Assembly (NCBI GenBank): GCA_017985015.1
Contig: JAGNYI010000012.1
Coordinates: 18,980-82,979 of the forward strand
DNA: 64,000 bases
From: Giesbergeria sp.
Lineage (GTDB): Bacteria; Pseudomonadota; Gammaproteobacteria; Burkholderiales; Burkholderiaceae_C
Direction: 5' to 3'
A program made the translations under genes and the position numbers. The notes under the pieces were generated by a model that worked only from the letters and a program-made list of their open reading frames with translations, was not told the origin of the DNA and did not search any database. Shown here in pieces: positions 53,321 through 63,265 of this stretch (its first letter is position 1; each line of letters opens with the position of its first letter).

Positions 53321-53575
53321 ATGAACGCCCACGTCCACACCTCGCCCGACGCCATTTACCCCTTCGATGCACGCGGCGTCGCCAAGCGTTTTCGCCATGC
53401 CGCCATCTTTGGCGCGCTCGATTCACTGCACCCGGGTGAGACCATGCGCTTCGTCAACGACCACGACCCGCTGCCGCTGCTGCAGCAACTGCAGGCGCGC
53501 TACGGCGACGCGGTGCAAATCACCTACCAGCAGCGCGATCCGGGCGCCATCGTGATTGATTTCGTGCGGGTATAG
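53321..53575 (+). CDS. DUF2249 domain protein
   Basis: 84 aa small soluble protein. The DUF2249 pattern is DARGVAKRFRHAAIFGALDS, GETMRFVNDHDPLPLLQQLQ and RDPGAIVIDFVRV. In other bacteria such genes accompany nitric-oxide or denitrification functions and hemerythrin-like proteins; the molecular role is not known. The palindrome directly upstream fits control by NsrR. It stands alone and is followed after 80 bases by a dispersed repeat copy. Confidence 0.85.
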   Translation: MNAHVHTSPDAIYPFDARGVAKRFRHAAIFGALDSLHPGETMRFVNDHDPLPLLQQLQARYGDAVQITYQQRDPGAIVIDFVRV

Positions 53576-53655
53576 GCCCGAACTTGGGCGCGTCCAAGCC
53601 GATTGGGTGCGCCTGGGTGAGCGGTTTTTGCCGCCTTGCCTGAGTGCATCGCCAT

Positions 53656-53714
53656 TTGCTATACAAAAAATAGCTGCTCGCGGTTTACCAGTATGCGCTG
53701 AAGGCCAATTTCTC
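53656..53714 (+). repeat. dispersed 60-bp palindromic repeat, copy after the DUF2249 gene
   Basis: AAAAAATAGCTGCTCGCGGT then GTATGCGCTGAAGGCCAATT; lies between the DUF2249 gene and the mnmH stop. Confidence 0.75.
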
Positions 53715-54814
53715 TATAAATTCTTGCCTGAATCGGGCAATGGTGATTCAGCGTTCAGACCGTTCCAAGGCAGGGCCATCACCGCATTGGCCAGGCGCTC
53801 GATGTCTGCTGGCGTAAGCGCTTGCGCAGCGACGCTCTGGCGCTGCTCCCATTGCTGCAAGTTGGTGCCTTGCGAGCGTGCGTACAGCGGATCGTAGTGC
53901 CGGGCCATCAGTTCACCAAACAATGCAGCCAGGTTGCGTTCACGCGCCCAGGCTTGCCAGCGCGCAATGACCTCGCCGCCATGCAGTTCCCGCAAGTGAT
54001 GCAGCTGCTGCGCCAGTAGCTGCGGGTCGTCGCCGAGGTTGGCGTAGTCGCGCAGCAGAAAATCAAGCCGCGCCGCGGGGCTGACCACAATCTCCACGCA
54101 GGGGCTGGCGCGCAGGCGCTGGATCAACGCGGGTGGCACGCTGATTTTTCCGATGCGGCTGCTCTCCGCTTCCACGTACACCGGCTGCGTTTCATCGAAG
54201 GCTTCGATCGCATCGGCCAGCGCCGTCTCGAACGCGGTTTGCGATGGCTGTGCCACGCCCGGCCAGGCGCCCAGCACCGAGCCCCGGTGGCGTGCCAGGC
54301 CTTCCAGGTCCAGGGTCTGCGCGCGCTGTTCTGCCAGCGCCTGCAGGACGCGCGTCTTGGCACTGCCCGTTGGCCCGCAGAGCACGCGAAGATGCAGTTG
54401 CGGCGCCAGCGCATCGATCAGCGTGATCACATGGCGCCGCCAGGCCTTGTAGCCGCCCGACAGTTGCTGCGCGTTCCAGCCCACCATGCGCAGCCAGGTC
54501 ACCATGGAGCCGCTGCGCATGCCGCCCCGCCAGCAATAAACCAGCGGGCGCCAAACGGCGGGCTGCTCGGCAAAGCGCCCCTGCAGATGGCGCGCCAGGT
54601 TGGCTGCAACAAAAGCGCCCCCCACGCGCCGTGCCTCGAACGCCCCTTGCTGCTTGTAGAGCGTGCCGACGATGCGCCGCTCTTCATCGTCCAGCACCGG
54701 GCAGTTGATGGCGCCGGGCAGATGGTCGATAGCGAACTCGGCCGGCGAGCGCGCGTCGATCACGGTGTCGAACGCATGGCGTTCTTCGATGCGAACCGGA
54801 CCCCGGTGGTTCAT
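53714..54814 (-). CDS. mnmH: tRNA 2-selenouridine synthase
   Basis: 366 aa. Replaces sulfur by selenium in 2-thiouridine at tRNA position 34, using selenophosphate. N-terminal rhodanese domain with catalytic Cys94 (VYCWRGGMRSG) and C-terminal P-loop domain with CGPTGSAKT (residues 146-154). The usual glycine before the P-loop lysine is alanine here, as in GPTGSAKT; whether that matters is unknown. selD is not in the window. Start MNHRGPVRIEERHAFD is 82 bases after ribE. Confidence 0.92.
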   Translation of the reverse strand: MNHRGPVRIEERHAFDTVIDARSPAEFAIDHLPGAINCPVLDDEERRIVGTLYKQQGAFEARRVGGAFVAANLARHLQGRFAEQPAVWRPLVYCWRGGMRSGSMVTWLRMVGWNAQQLSGGYKAWRRHVITLIDALAPQLHLRVLCGPTGSAKTRVLQALAEQRAQTLDLEGLARHRGSVLGAWPGVAQPSQTAFETALADAIEAFDETQPVYVEAESSRIGKISVPPALIQRLRASPCVEIVVSPAARLDFLLRDYANLGDDPQLLAQQLHHLRELHGGEVIARWQAWARERNLAALFGELMARHYDPLYARSQGTNLQQWEQRQSVAAQALTPADIERLANAVMALPWNGLNAESPLPDSGKNL

Positions 54815-54896
54815 GGAAGATTCCGGCCGGCGCGCGGCAAAAGAGGGCAGGGAAGCAGTCGGGGCACGGCAGTGGCGGCAAAAATACCGGGTGAGC

Positions 54897-55532
54897 TCAG
54901 GAAGCTTGGGACGGCGCGGGGGCGTCCATCATGCGGGCCACGTAGCGTGCGATCAAATCGACTTCCAGGTTGACCGGCGAGCCCGCGGCAAGCCTGCCCA
55001 GCGCCGTGTTTTCCACGGTGTGCGGAATCAGGTTGATGCTGGCTTCGCAACCCTCTGCGCGATCTGCAATGCGGTTCACCGTGAGGCTGACGCCATTGAC
55101 CGTGATCGAGCCCTTGTAAGCCAGGTAGCGCGCCAGATCGGGTGGCGCCAGCACGCGCAGCTCCCAACTCTCGCCAACGGGGGCAAAGTGGGTGACCCGG
55201 CCCACCGCATCCACATGGCCGGAAACCAGGTGGCCGCCGAGCCGGTCGTTGGCGCGCAGGGCTTTTTCAAGGTTTACGGCGCCCGGCTCTGCGAGACCTG
55301 CCGTCTTGCCCAGCGATTCGGCAGAGATGTCGATGGTGAAGCGCCCGTCCTTTGGCAGCACACTGGTGACAGTCATGCAGGCGCCATTGAGCGCAATGCT
55401 GTCGCCCAGGCCTACATCGTTGAGAAAATCGGGCTCGCAGTGCAGCGTCAGGCGTTTGCCGTGGGCACTGGTGGCGCCGAGCGGCGCGATTTGGGTAATC
55501 TGGCCGACTTGGGTGATGATTCCGGTAAACAT
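54897..55532 (-). CDS. ribE: riboflavin synthase, alpha subunit
   Basis: 211 aa. Dismutates two 6,7-dimethyl-8-ribityllumazines to riboflavin. Two homologous lumazine-binding halves: MFTGIITQVGQITQIAPLGA with NGACMTVTSV, and NDRLGGHLVSGHVDAVGRV with KGSITVNGVSLTVN and IPHTVENTAL. Start MFTGIITQVG is the universal start of the family. Follows ribD after 41 bases. No FMN riboswitch is visible upstream of ribD or ribE. Confidence 0.95.
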   Translation of the reverse strand: MFTGIITQVGQITQIAPLGATSAHGKRLTLHCEPDFLNDVGLGDSIALNGACMTVTSVLPKDGRFTIDISAESLGKTAGLAEPGAVNLEKALRANDRLGGHLVSGHVDAVGRVTHFAPVGESWELRVLAPPDLARYLAYKGSITVNGVSLTVNRIADRAEGCEASINLIPHTVENTALGRLAAGSPVNLEVDLIARYVARMMDAPAPSQAS

Positions 55533-55573
55533 GGGGCGATTGTCGCAGGGCAGGCGCGGTGTGCGGCCGGGAC

Positions 55574-56692
55574 TCAAAACCGGTCGCGCCCTGCCACCCG
55601 GGCCAGCACGCGCAGGTCGGGGCCGATACGCTGGACATCGCGCCACTCCAGCGCGACGCCTTCGCTCAAGGCATGCAGCGGCCCGATGTCGGCCATGCCG
55701 CGCCCCGGCCCGAGCAGTTTGGGCGCGAGGTACAGCAGCAGCTCGTCCACCAGCCCCGCGCGCAGCAGCGCCCCGTTCAGCCGGTGCCCGGCTTCGACAT
55801 GCAGCTCGTTGATGCCGCGCGCCCCGAGCGCGCGCAGCAGGGCGGGCAGATCGACCCTGTCGTCCGCACCACGCAGCTGCAGCACGGTGGCGCCGCGCGC
55901 TTCGAGCACAGCCTGCCGGGCAGAAAATTCAGTATCAAAATGGCCGCCAGCGCAGATGGTTGTAGGGCGATCAGCTACAAATAGTTGAGCATTGGGTGGA
56001 GTGCGCAAGCGGCTGTCGAGCACTACCAACTGCGGCTGGCGCGGAGTGGAAACATCGCGCACGTCCAGGCGCGGGTTGTCTGCCAGCACGGTTCCAATGC
56101 CCGTCAGCACCGCGCAGGCTCGCGCGCGCCAGGCCTGGCCATCGGCGCGCGCCTCGGGCGAGGTGATCCACTGGCTGGCGCCATTGGCCAAGGCAGTGGT
56201 GCCGTCGAGCGACGCCGCCACCTTGAGCCGCACCCACGGCGTGCCGCGCACCATGCGGCTGAAGAACCCGATATTGAGTTCGCGCGATTCGGCGGCGCCA
56301 AGCCCCACTTCCACGGCCACGCCCGCAGCCCGCAGACGGGCAAAGCCCTGGCCGGCTACCAGGGGGTTCGGGTCTTCGAGCGAGGCGACGACTTTGGCCA
56401 CACCTGCGGCGATCAGCGCATCACAGCACGGCCCCGTGCGGCCCTGGTGCGCGCAGGGCTCAAGCGTGACATACGCCGTGGCGCCACGCACATCCGCGCC
56501 GGCCGCCGCCGCATCGCGCAGCGCCATGACTTCCGCATGGGGGCCGCCCGCCTGCTGGGTGAAGCCGTGGCCGATCACCCGGCCGTCTGGCGTCACCAGT
56601 ACGCAGCCGACACGCGGGTTGGGGCTGGAAAGAAAAAGCGCCTGGGCGGCGAGCCCAAGCGCTTGGTTCATGAAGGGCGCTGTGGTGGTCAT
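55574..56692 (-). CDS. ribD: bifunctional riboflavin deaminase/reductase RibD
   Basis: 372 aa. N-terminal deaminase with zinc ligands H52-x-E54 (GGPHAEVMAL) and C80, C89 (LEPCAHQGRTGPC), C-terminal reductase with RLKVAASLDGTTALANG, ITSPEARADGQAWRARA and GIGTVLADNPRLDVR. Converts the pyrimidine intermediate in two steps. A dispersed repeat copy is translated in the reductase half (residues about 235-254). Start MTTTAPFMNQAL; a second ATG at residue 8 is possible. 26 bases after pilE. Confidence 0.94.
   Translation of the reverse strand: MTTTAPFMNQALGLAAQALFLSSPNPRVGCVLVTPDGRVIGHGFTQQAGGPHAEVMALRDAAAAGADVRGATAYVTLEPCAHQGRTGPCCDALIAAGVAKVVASLEDPNPLVAGQGFARLRAAGVAVEVGLGAAESRELNIGFFSRMVRGTPWVRLKVAASLDGTTALANGASQWITSPEARADGQAWRARACAVLTGIGTVLADNPRLDVRDVSTPRQPQLVVLDSRLRTPPNAQLFVADRPTTICAGGHFDTEFSARQAVLEARGATVLQLRGADDRVDLPALLRALGARGINELHVEAGHRLNGALLRAGLVDELLLYLAPKLLGPGRGMADIGPLHALSEGVALEWRDVQRIGPDLRVLARVAGRDRF
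55933..55988 (-). repeat. dispersed 60-bp palindromic repeat, diverged copy inside ribD
   Basis: Minus strand: CTATTTGTAGCTGATCGCCC, then ATCTGCGCTGGCGGCCATTT; in frame with ribD, coding for part of PNAQLFVADRPTTICAGGHF. Confidence 0.6.
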
Positions 56693-56718
56693 GGCACCCT
56701 GGATGGTAGTGTGGGTTG

Positions 56719-57177
56719 CTATCTTCCCCAGCACTCTTCGGCGGTGGTGCCCGAAGCAAGATTGTTGGCGCTGCGCACGCCCGTATTGGTCAAGGTGAAA
56801 TCACCACATCTGTCGGCCGCTTGAGGGCCGGGAGTTTTGCGCGTGGCGACGAGGGTGAAGGCGGCATTGGTGTTGCCCGCTGCGAAGCCGATCGTGTAGC
56901 GCTTTGTCGGGTCTGGAGTGCCGCCAGAATCTTTCCATTGGATGGCATTGGGCAGGGCGGTGGGGTACACCCCAGTCGCCGTAGCGGCACGCTCAAGCCA
57001 CTGCTGCGCCTGCAACAGTCCGGCGCGGGCGTCCGCCCTATGCCCGCGACGGATGTACTCGGCGTAGCTGGGGATCGCAATGGCAGTAAGAATGCCCACC
57101 ACGGCCACCACAATCATCAGCTCGATGAGGGTAAAGCCCTTTTGCCGTGTGGAATGCGTGCAGTTGATTCTTTGCAT
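56719..57177 (-). CDS. pilE: type IV pilus minor pilin PilE
   Basis: 152 aa. Type III prepilin signal cleaved by PilD between Gly14 and Phe15 ([20 protein letters not shown]), with the conserved Glu at mature position 5. After the hydrophobic helix comes a globular domain with a C-terminal cysteine pair (ADRCGDF and EECWGR) that probably forms the D-loop disulfide. It is the last gene of the minor pilin operon, 14 bases after pilY1, and closely followed by ribD. Confidence 0.92.
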   Translation of the reverse strand: MQRINCTHSTRQKGFTLIELMIVVAVVGILTAIAIPSYAEYIRRGHRADARAGLLQAQQWLERAATATGVYPTALPNAIQWKDSGGTPDPTKRYTIGFAAGNTNAAFTLVATRKTPGPQAADRCGDFTLTNTGVRSANNLASGTTAEECWGR

Positions 57178-57191
57178 AGAGCGGTTCTTGG

Positions 57192-60100
57192 TTATTGGAT
57201 CTGGCGCCAGCTTGGGCGCAAGGATTCTTCGGGCATGGCGGCGAGATTTTCCTTGTTGTTCTTGGCGTCGACGTCGACATTCTCGAACTTGTTCTTGCGG
57301 ATAACGCTGTGCGGACCCTTGGCAACTTTCGCCCGCGAGACGCCTTTGTCGCCCGCTGCGTTGTACACGCCATCGGTGTTCATGTCCACGATCTGAACGG
57401 TGGGTTTTCTACCATCCATGATATTGACGAAGGTACGGTATTGGCGCTCTCCATCGACAGAGGTTGAATCGCAGCTTTCCACGTTCGGGTCGACTTTGGA
57501 GCCCTTGGCCGGTACTTGGGACCATACCGTTAGGAGATTGCTGGCATCGTAGAACTCCATGGGTTTGAGGAGACGCTCGCCCACGGCTGGCAAGTCGAGA
57601 TACCAGCCGTTGAAGTTCGCCCACGTTTCCTTCTTCAGATCGTCAACGATATCGACGGTGGCGAAGTCACCGCCGCTAAGTTCGGTGAATTTTTGCTGGG
57701 CCAGCTTGGCTGTCGTAACGCCAGTGCCGAGTGCCGCAGGCGTGGGGACGCACGTCGGGCCCAAGGGGCAGGAACCCGCGCCGGGATGCACTTCCAGACG
57801 CTTGCCGAGAGTGGTAGTCACCTGGCGGTAACGCGTGTTGTCCAACACCGAATACACAGTCTGCACGTCGACGCTTTCTGCATCTGTCTTCGTGATATTG
57901 CGCCCTGTACCAAAGGCCACCATCATGCCGCCCACGGGCACCGTCTTTGCAGTGGGCCCCGTGCCAACCTGCATCGTGCGATCGTTGGCGCGCACGCTGG
58001 GGGGCGCGCTGATAGGCTGAATCTTGGTGCGCGCAGTGGCGCCCAAGGCAGCCGGACCTCGAGTTGTGAACAGCGGGCTTCCGCCAAAGGCGATCTTCCA
58101 GTTGGTGCTGTCGATGTCTGTGAGATCGAACTTCCACAGGTTGCCCAGGTTGTCGCCCGCGTACACCACATCGGTGCGGTTGTCGCCATTGAGGTCCACC
58201 AGACGCGGTGCAGCCAAGCCGTTGTCATTGGCATTGCCGGTGCCTGCTGCTTCGCTGGTGACGGGGATGCGTACGAGTTCCTTCGCACCGTCAAGGTACT
58301 GCACCAGCAACACCGGGCGTTGATTCGCACTGTTGTAGCCATTGCCCAGTACCACCGCCCAGCGGTTGTTGTTCATGCGCGTAATTTGCGTGCTACGCAT
58401 TGAGTCAACGTCATCGCGGACGGGCCGGGCCGTGATGTGACCGATGTCCTTGTCCTCATCCACTGCTTTCGTGCAAGCGGTTTTTTCAGTGCCTGACAAT
58501 ACCGCGCAATTGGGCGCGGGTTCACCAGTACCGCGCGTGCGGTCGAACATGACCAGTTGCGCAGCGTTGCTCTCGGCAAACCCCGGTGGGCCACTCGGGG
58601 CAGTGGCGGCGGCGGGATTGGTAACGTCAAGGACGTAATAGCCCTTGCCACCCAGCCCCAGGGTGCCAACCAAAAGCGTGCGCCAAGCGGGTGTGTACGT
58701 AGTGGTGTAGCTTGGATCGTCAGGGTCTTGAATGCCGATGCCCAAGTCCACATCACCCGTCATGGGTGACCCATCGACGTAGTACTTGTGCTTGTTGTTG
58801 TATTGGGGATCGGTGAGTAGGTTGAGGCCTGATATCACGCCCCTCGGAACGTAGGCGATTTTTTCCGCACCATCAGCGGCCGCGAAACCATGCAACATGC
58901 CATCGTTGCCGCCCACATAGAGCATGGCCGCGCGCGATTTGTTACTGCGAACAAAAGCAGCATAGCCTTTGAGTAAGGAATTTCCGGCCGGCGCGCCAGT
59001 GTACCACACGTCGGAGTTAATGATGTCACCCTGTCGGCTCTGGCGCTCGCGGTAGGGTTTAGAGGGGGTATAGCCAGCGCTTTCAGACCCCTCCAGGCTG
59101 CGATCGCCACGGATGTAGTCAAGGCGCTGTTCGCCCTTGGTGGCACCCTCGTCAGTGCCGCCAACACTCATTTGCAACCAAAGCTTTTGTGCGGTGCTGA
59201 GGTTGCTTTCATCGGATGCCCACTTGAAGGGAACGCCTCCTTTGGGTTTGGTGGTGCCCCAAACATCGCTCCAACTGAGGATCAGGCGACTCGAGACGTC
59301 GCTGATGGCGTCAAGTTTATCGGCGGTGTTCTTGCCACCCCAGGCAGCGTCGATCGCGGTGGTGCCATCGGTCTTCACTTTCTCCGAAATGACAAAACCC
59401 TTCCACGCGTTGTTCGGCTCGTACGCTGCTGTGTATTTGCCCACATCGCTGCGTGAAATGTTGGCGCCACTGGTGGCACTGGAGGTGAGGTCGGGATCGG
59501 TTTGTGTACTGATCTGGCCAAAGATCTCCCGGAAGGCTTTGGCCAAGTCTTCGCCCTTGGTCACGGCATAGAAGCGGCCGCGGCCATTCAGAGCCGCGTG
59601 CCACAAATCGAGGGCACGTACATTTTCTGAGCCCATTGCCGGCCAGGTTTTGGTGCCAGTCACGAAATCTAGAAAACTCCCGTCGTAGCCAAAAGGTACT
59701 TTGCTGGTGGGAGCCATGATGGAGGGAGCCGCGGGCCACTCGGTGGATACGTTGCTGAATCCAATGGTGTAAGTCACCATATGTGGCCAGGTGGCAGGGT
59801 CGTACCGTGGATTCCAATAGCGCTCAAGAATCGCGTCTTTGTTGGCGGTGTCTTTGCCAAAATTCTCGGTAGCCGGGGCCTTGCGGTAGTCGGCCGCAGG
59901 CTGAACAGTGCCGGTCAGCCCGGTAGTTTGCAAAGGCGTGGCCCAGCTATAAAACGCCCAGTCGGCCAGATTCTTGGGGTCGGTATCACGATAGAGTGCC
60001 GATTTCGCACGCTCTGCCGCCGTGCCGCCGCCGTAAACGACCCCATCGGGCAAAGCCAAGTTGGTCGCGTCATCGCGCCTGCTAGTATCCGGGACGTCGT

Positions 60101-60773
60101 AGTCGGTCCCATTCCACCGTCCGTCCGTCATCATGATATGGTAGTTGCGGCGGCACCCTAAATAAGGTTCTCCGGTGGTGCCAGGCTCTGACGCCCACGG
60201 GCCGTTTGAACTCAAGCCACGCCTCATGTACGCATCGGCCTGTCTGAACATCAAATGAGATGGAGTCCCGTTATTGGCCTTGAGGCCGCCTACAAAATTC
60301 AGAAAGTTCGTTCGATGGGTGGTTTGCAATACCTTCATGGAGTTCGTATTCAAACTTCCACTATCCACACTCAATGCGTCCGGTGCGTTGCCGTTATTGT
60401 GCATGACTTGCCATGAAAGCCTAATCTTTTTGTCAGGCAGCAGACTAGCGTCATAAAGCGGATGAAGAGGATTAAAAATGGAATCCAGCGTATATTTCAG
60501 TACATTAATGCGTTTGGCCGACATGGGCCAGGTACCGTCCATATCCGGTGTAGTTTGATTGTTTGATGTACTGTCCTCCCTATCCAGGCGAAAGGCCATA
60601 CTTCCAGAGTCGTCAATAGAAACAATAACATTTGGCCGGACATACGGCTCTACCGTGCCCGGCGGCGACTCGGCAAGATCAAGAGCCAAAACACCGCAAG
60701 GAGCAAGGACAGCGCCGCCTGCAGCCAGGGCAATGAGAGATTTTCGAAAACGGCGTGGGTAATGATTGGGCAT
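57192..60773 (-). CDS. pilY1: type IV pilus tip adhesin/biogenesis factor PilY1
   Basis: 1193 aa secreted protein. Signal peptide ends around residue 30 (GVLALDLA). A von Willebrand A-like region carries the MIDAS-type [16 protein letters not shown] (DDSGS at 54-58). The C-terminal PilC/PilY1 beta-propeller begins around residue 600 with [19 protein letters not shown] and holds the calcium loop [19 protein letters not shown] (about 855-873) followed by WKFDL. PilY1 acts at the pilus tip in adhesion, twitching and surface sensing. Codon use in the N-terminal third is more AT-rich than its neighbours, as is common for surface adhesins. Confidence 0.94.
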   Translation of the reverse strand: MPNHYPRRFRKSLIALAAGGAVLAPCGVLALDLAESPPGTVEPYVRPNVIVSIDDSGSMAFRLDREDSTSNNQTTPDMDGTWPMSAKRINVLKYTLDSIFNPLHPLYDASLLPDKKIRLSWQVMHNNGNAPDALSVDSGSLNTNSMKVLQTTHRTNFLNFVGGLKANNGTPSHLMFRQADAYMRRGLSSNGPWASEPGTTGEPYLGCRRNYHIMMTDGRWNGTDYDVPDTSRRDDATNLALPDGVVYGGGTAAERAKSALYRDTDPKNLADWAFYSWATPLQTTGLTGTVQPAADYRKAPATENFGKDTANKDAILERYWNPRYDPATWPHMVTYTIGFSNVSTEWPAAPSIMAPTSKVPFGYDGSFLDFVTGTKTWPAMGSENVRALDLWHAALNGRGRFYAVTKGEDLAKAFREIFGQISTQTDPDLTSSATSGANISRSDVGKYTAAYEPNNAWKGFVISEKVKTDGTTAIDAAWGGKNTADKLDAISDVSSRLILSWSDVWGTTKPKGGVPFKWASDESNLSTAQKLWLQMSVGGTDEGATKGEQRLDYIRGDRSLEGSESAGYTPSKPYRERQSRQGDIINSDVWYTGAPAGNSLLKGYAAFVRSNKSRAAMLYVGGNDGMLHGFAAADGAEKIAYVPRGVISGLNLLTDPQYNNKHKYYVDGSPMTGDVDLGIGIQDPDDPSYTTTYTPAWRTLLVGTLGLGGKGYYVLDVTNPAAATAPSGPPGFAESNAAQLVMFDRTRGTGEPAPNCAVLSGTEKTACTKAVDEDKDIGHITARPVRDDVDSMRSTQITRMNNNRWAVVLGNGYNSANQRPVLLVQYLDGAKELVRIPVTSEAAGTGNANDNGLAAPRLVDLNGDNRTDVVYAGDNLGNLWKFDLTDIDSTNWKIAFGGSPLFTTRGPAALGATARTKIQPISAPPSVRANDRTMQVGTGPTAKTVPVGGMMVAFGTGRNITKTDAESVDVQTVYSVLDNTRYRQVTTTLGKRLEVHPGAGSCPLGPTCVPTPAALGTGVTTAKLAQQKFTELSGGDFATVDIVDDLKKETWANFNGWYLDLPAVGERLLKPMEFYDASNLLTVWSQVPAKGSKVDPNVESCDSTSVDGERQYRTFVNIMDGRKPTVQIVDMNTDGVYNAAGDKGVSRAKVAKGPHSVIRKNKFENVDVDAKNNKENLAAMPEESLRPSWRQIQ

Positions 60774-60863
60774 GGCATGCCTCCTTTAAGCAAGGCGATG
60801 ATTAGAGATGTGTCGCATGAGCGCCATGAACAAAATCTAGCGCGCTATTTGTTATCAGGAAAG

Positions 60864-61646
60864 CTAGTTTTTGCGGATTTGTCGGGCATAGGTCTGCTGC
60901 AGCACCGCCATCGTGCCCGGCTTTCGGCCAAAAGCGAGTGCAGTAATGCGGTACACCACATTGGGCTTAACATTGAGTGGTAGAAAATTGCTCGGACCGC
61001 CGACAATCAGGCCGGTGTTCTTGCTACTCTCGTCATAGGTCAGTAATTCGATCCAGTACCACCCGCCGCGGTTCGCGGCGCTCGTATCGGCCAAGATGGG
61101 ATTCGCAGGACTGGTGGCGTTGCCCGGGAGGGCGCCTGTGTATTGACCGTAGCGCGCGCCGACGGTGTTCACGGTCATGTCTTCGAGCTTGACCTCGCCG
61201 GGTTGCAGGCTGGTAGGCACAGGGGTGGTGGCGCTGGTGTAGTTCCAGAAATCCTGCCTTCCAGTGCGCTTGGTGCACAAGCCACTGCGGCATTTGGTGG
61301 TCTGGGTGTCCAGGTCGGCAAGGAGCGGGACGACTTCTTGCGGGTCTAGCGGAATCTTGTCAGCGCCGCTGATTTTGTCCCGGCAGCCAGTGGCGGTGCA
61401 GGCGCCGCCATCTGGGGTTTCGCCCCGGATGTCAAGCTCAGCGTCCTGCAGTAGCGCCTGAGCAGCCTCGAAGGCCCGTTGGTAATCGGCGTCGTTGCCC
61501 ACCAACATTTCATTGAACAGCGAAGTGCGCGATGCCCATAACGCCAGCAACATCGACAGCATGACGAAGACTATGACGACAAACAGCGCCACGCCGCGCT
61601 GCCTCTGGCGAGACTGCCGGTAGAAAGAAAGAGGCATGCTTTGCAT
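60864..61646 (-). CDS. pilX: type IV pilus assembly protein PilX
   Basis: 260 aa. Prepilin-like leader ending QRQRG/VALFVVIVFVMLSM, typical for PilX in having no Glu at mature position 5. The globular part includes two cysteine pairs (ACTATGCRDK and KCRSGLCTKR). The ATG reading MQSMPLSFYR is chosen; an in-frame TTG six codons earlier, directly after pilW, is an alternative. Fourth gene of the fimT-pilV-pilW-pilX-pilY1-pilE operon. Confidence 0.88.
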   Translation of the reverse strand: MQSMPLSFYRQSRQRQRGVALFVVIVFVMLSMLLALWASRTSLFNEMLVGNDADYQRAFEAAQALLQDAELDIRGETPDGGACTATGCRDKISGADKIPLDPQEVVPLLADLDTQTTKCRSGLCTKRTGRQDFWNYTSATTPVPTSLQPGEVKLEDMTVNTVGARYGQYTGALPGNATSPANPILADTSAANRGGWYWIELLTYDESSKNTGLIVGGPSNFLPLNVKPNVVYRITALAFGRKPGTMAVLQQTYARQIRKN

Positions 61647-61667
61647 GTTGGTTTTTCTGGTCAAGGT

Positions 61668-62603
61668 TTAAAGCACAGAGCCGATCAGCCCCTGGCTGCG
61701 CAACTGAAAAGTGTTGCGGAACGTGACGTGCATGCGCCGCGCACGCGCTCCAGTGAGCGTGCTCATGTCCACCGCAGCTCCGTCGCAGTCCGTGTAGTTG
61801 CTGCCTGTTGGAAGATCGATGCGCTCCGTGCCGTAGAGCACCAGGCACACGTCCACGCCCTGTACTTTGGCCCAATCCACCCCCACGCCAGCAGCGTCTA
61901 CGGATTTGAGCGTGGATGAACCCGGAGTGCTTGTGTTGTCTTGCAGAAGGTAGCGCACCTGGAAGTTGGCGACGTTTTGCACCAAAGGCTGGGCGGCGAT
62001 GCTGCCGGCGCTGGCGCACACCAATTCTGGTACGTTGGTGACTGGGTTAACTCTTAAACTGAATTTGCTCTCGAGTAAATTCGGGTCAGGATTGGCGCCC
62101 AGGCAATCGCGGGCCTGCGATTGGGTGCCACCTACAAACAGTGGCTCGGTGTAGCTGCTATAGCGCACATCAAGCTTGAATTCAGTCGCCCCGGGGCTGT
62201 CCTTCCCCTCGAGAATGCCAGTGGGAGTGGTGGGGTCAAACTGACCCGCTTTGGTTTCGAATGCCGCGGGTGCCAAGTAGGGTTCAGCCGCCGTGACGAT
62301 GCCAGGGTTGAGATTCAGGCGCAGGGAGCCCGTCTGGCGCAGCTGCAGCCCGATGGTGCGCATTGCGAAGGCGCCTTGCTGCTGAATGCTGCTGGCATCG
62401 CTCACGGTGCCCGAGACGCCGCGTGACACCATCAGCGAGCCCATGGCCACGGCGATGGTGAGCAGGCCGATGGCGATGCCAATCATGAGCTCGATGAGCG
62501 TGACACCGCGCTGGCTGCGCGCAAGTGCCACCGAGGCCGTTCGTGGATATTTTCCCCAACGGTTCGATCCGCAAGCGAGGGCGATGGTGGTTCGCGAGAT
62601 CAT
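61668..62603 (-). CDS. pilW: type IV pilus assembly protein PilW
   Basis: 311 aa. Prepilin site at Gly33/Val34 (SQRG/VTLIELMIGIAIGLL) with Glu38 as the conserved mature E5. The leader is longer than usual (33 residues), so the true start may be internal, though no later ATG precedes the site. Globular part with cysteines in QARDCLGANP, LVCASAG, DVCLVLYG and TDCDGA. The start follows the pilV stop by one base. Confidence 0.88.
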   Translation of the reverse strand: MISRTTIALACGSNRWGKYPRTASVALARSQRGVTLIELMIGIAIGLLTIAVAMGSLMVSRGVSGTVSDASSIQQQGAFAMRTIGLQLRQTGSLRLNLNPGIVTAAEPYLAPAAFETKAGQFDPTTPTGILEGKDSPGATEFKLDVRYSSYTEPLFVGGTQSQARDCLGANPDPNLLESKFSLRVNPVTNVPELVCASAGSIAAQPLVQNVANFQVRYLLQDNTSTPGSSTLKSVDAAGVGVDWAKVQGVDVCLVLYGTERIDLPTGSNYTDCDGAAVDMSTLTGARARRMHVTFRNTFQLRSQGLIGSVL

Positions 62604-62604
62604 G

Positions 62605-63261
62605 TCAAGACCCTGGGCAGTAGTACGTGGCGGCGTTGCCGCCGGGAATGTAGGGCGCGCAGCGGCCGGCGATTGGTATGTACTGCAGATGACAGGTGCT
62701 GTTGGCAGGGCAGGCTGCAACAGCGCCCGCGCCGGCGCTCAGACTTCCGTCGTTGGCGCGCACTTTGGTGGCATCGATGTCGTCCTTGTAGTTCGCACTC
62801 GTGTTGCGCTCGTTTTCGCGCCATGCAATCATTACGCCCAATTGGCGTCCTTGGCCGGCTGCGGCAGCGGTTTCGGCAGGTGGAACAAAAATACTGGCCT
62901 GACCCAGTGGAAGCATTTCCCGAACAGACCTTTTCCATACAGCAAGGTCATAGTCGGCCAGTTGCGTATGGGTGCAGCCCGCCGCGCAACTGCCTACGGA
63001 CGGCGCCGCGCTGAACGTAGTGGCATAGCGGCTAATGTCGGCCAGTGCGTTGGGATTGACGCGCATGCGCTCCCCAAGGTCTTCAATCAACCGAATGGCC
63101 TGTGCACGACGCACCGTGGTCGAGGTGTCGGAAAGAGTGCGCATTTGGACGCCCAGAATGCCCATGATGCCCAGCGCAGTGACCACTATGGCAATTAGCG
63201 ATTCGACCAAGGTAACGCCGCGCTGCACGCGCCGTGTGGCAAAGGATTGCTTGGAGGTCAT
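62605..63261 (-). CDS. pilV: type IV pilus modification protein PilV
   Basis: 218 aa. Prepilin site Gly15/Val16 (RRVQRG/VTLVESLIAIVVTAL) with Glu20 as mature E5, followed by the PilV-like sequence GIMGILGVQMRTLSDTSTTV, RRAQAIRLIEDLGERMRVNP. The C-terminal part is cysteine-rich (SCAAGCTH, AACPANSTCHLQ, GRCAPY, YYCPGS), suggesting disulfides. Start MTSKQSFATRRVQR, 4 bases after fimT. Confidence 0.9.
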   Translation of the reverse strand: MTSKQSFATRRVQRGVTLVESLIAIVVTALGIMGILGVQMRTLSDTSTTVRRAQAIRLIEDLGERMRVNPNALADISRYATTFSAAPSVGSCAAGCTHTQLADYDLAVWKRSVREMLPLGQASIFVPPAETAAAAGQGRQLGVMIAWRENERNTSANYKDDIDATKVRANDGSLSAGAGAVAACPANSTCHLQYIPIAGRCAPYIPGGNAATYYCPGS

Positions 63262-63265
63262 GGCT

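Noticed and set aside
55533-56718. FMN riboswitch for ribD/ribE
   Set aside because: No conserved RFN-type blocks before either gene; the genes follow pilE closely.
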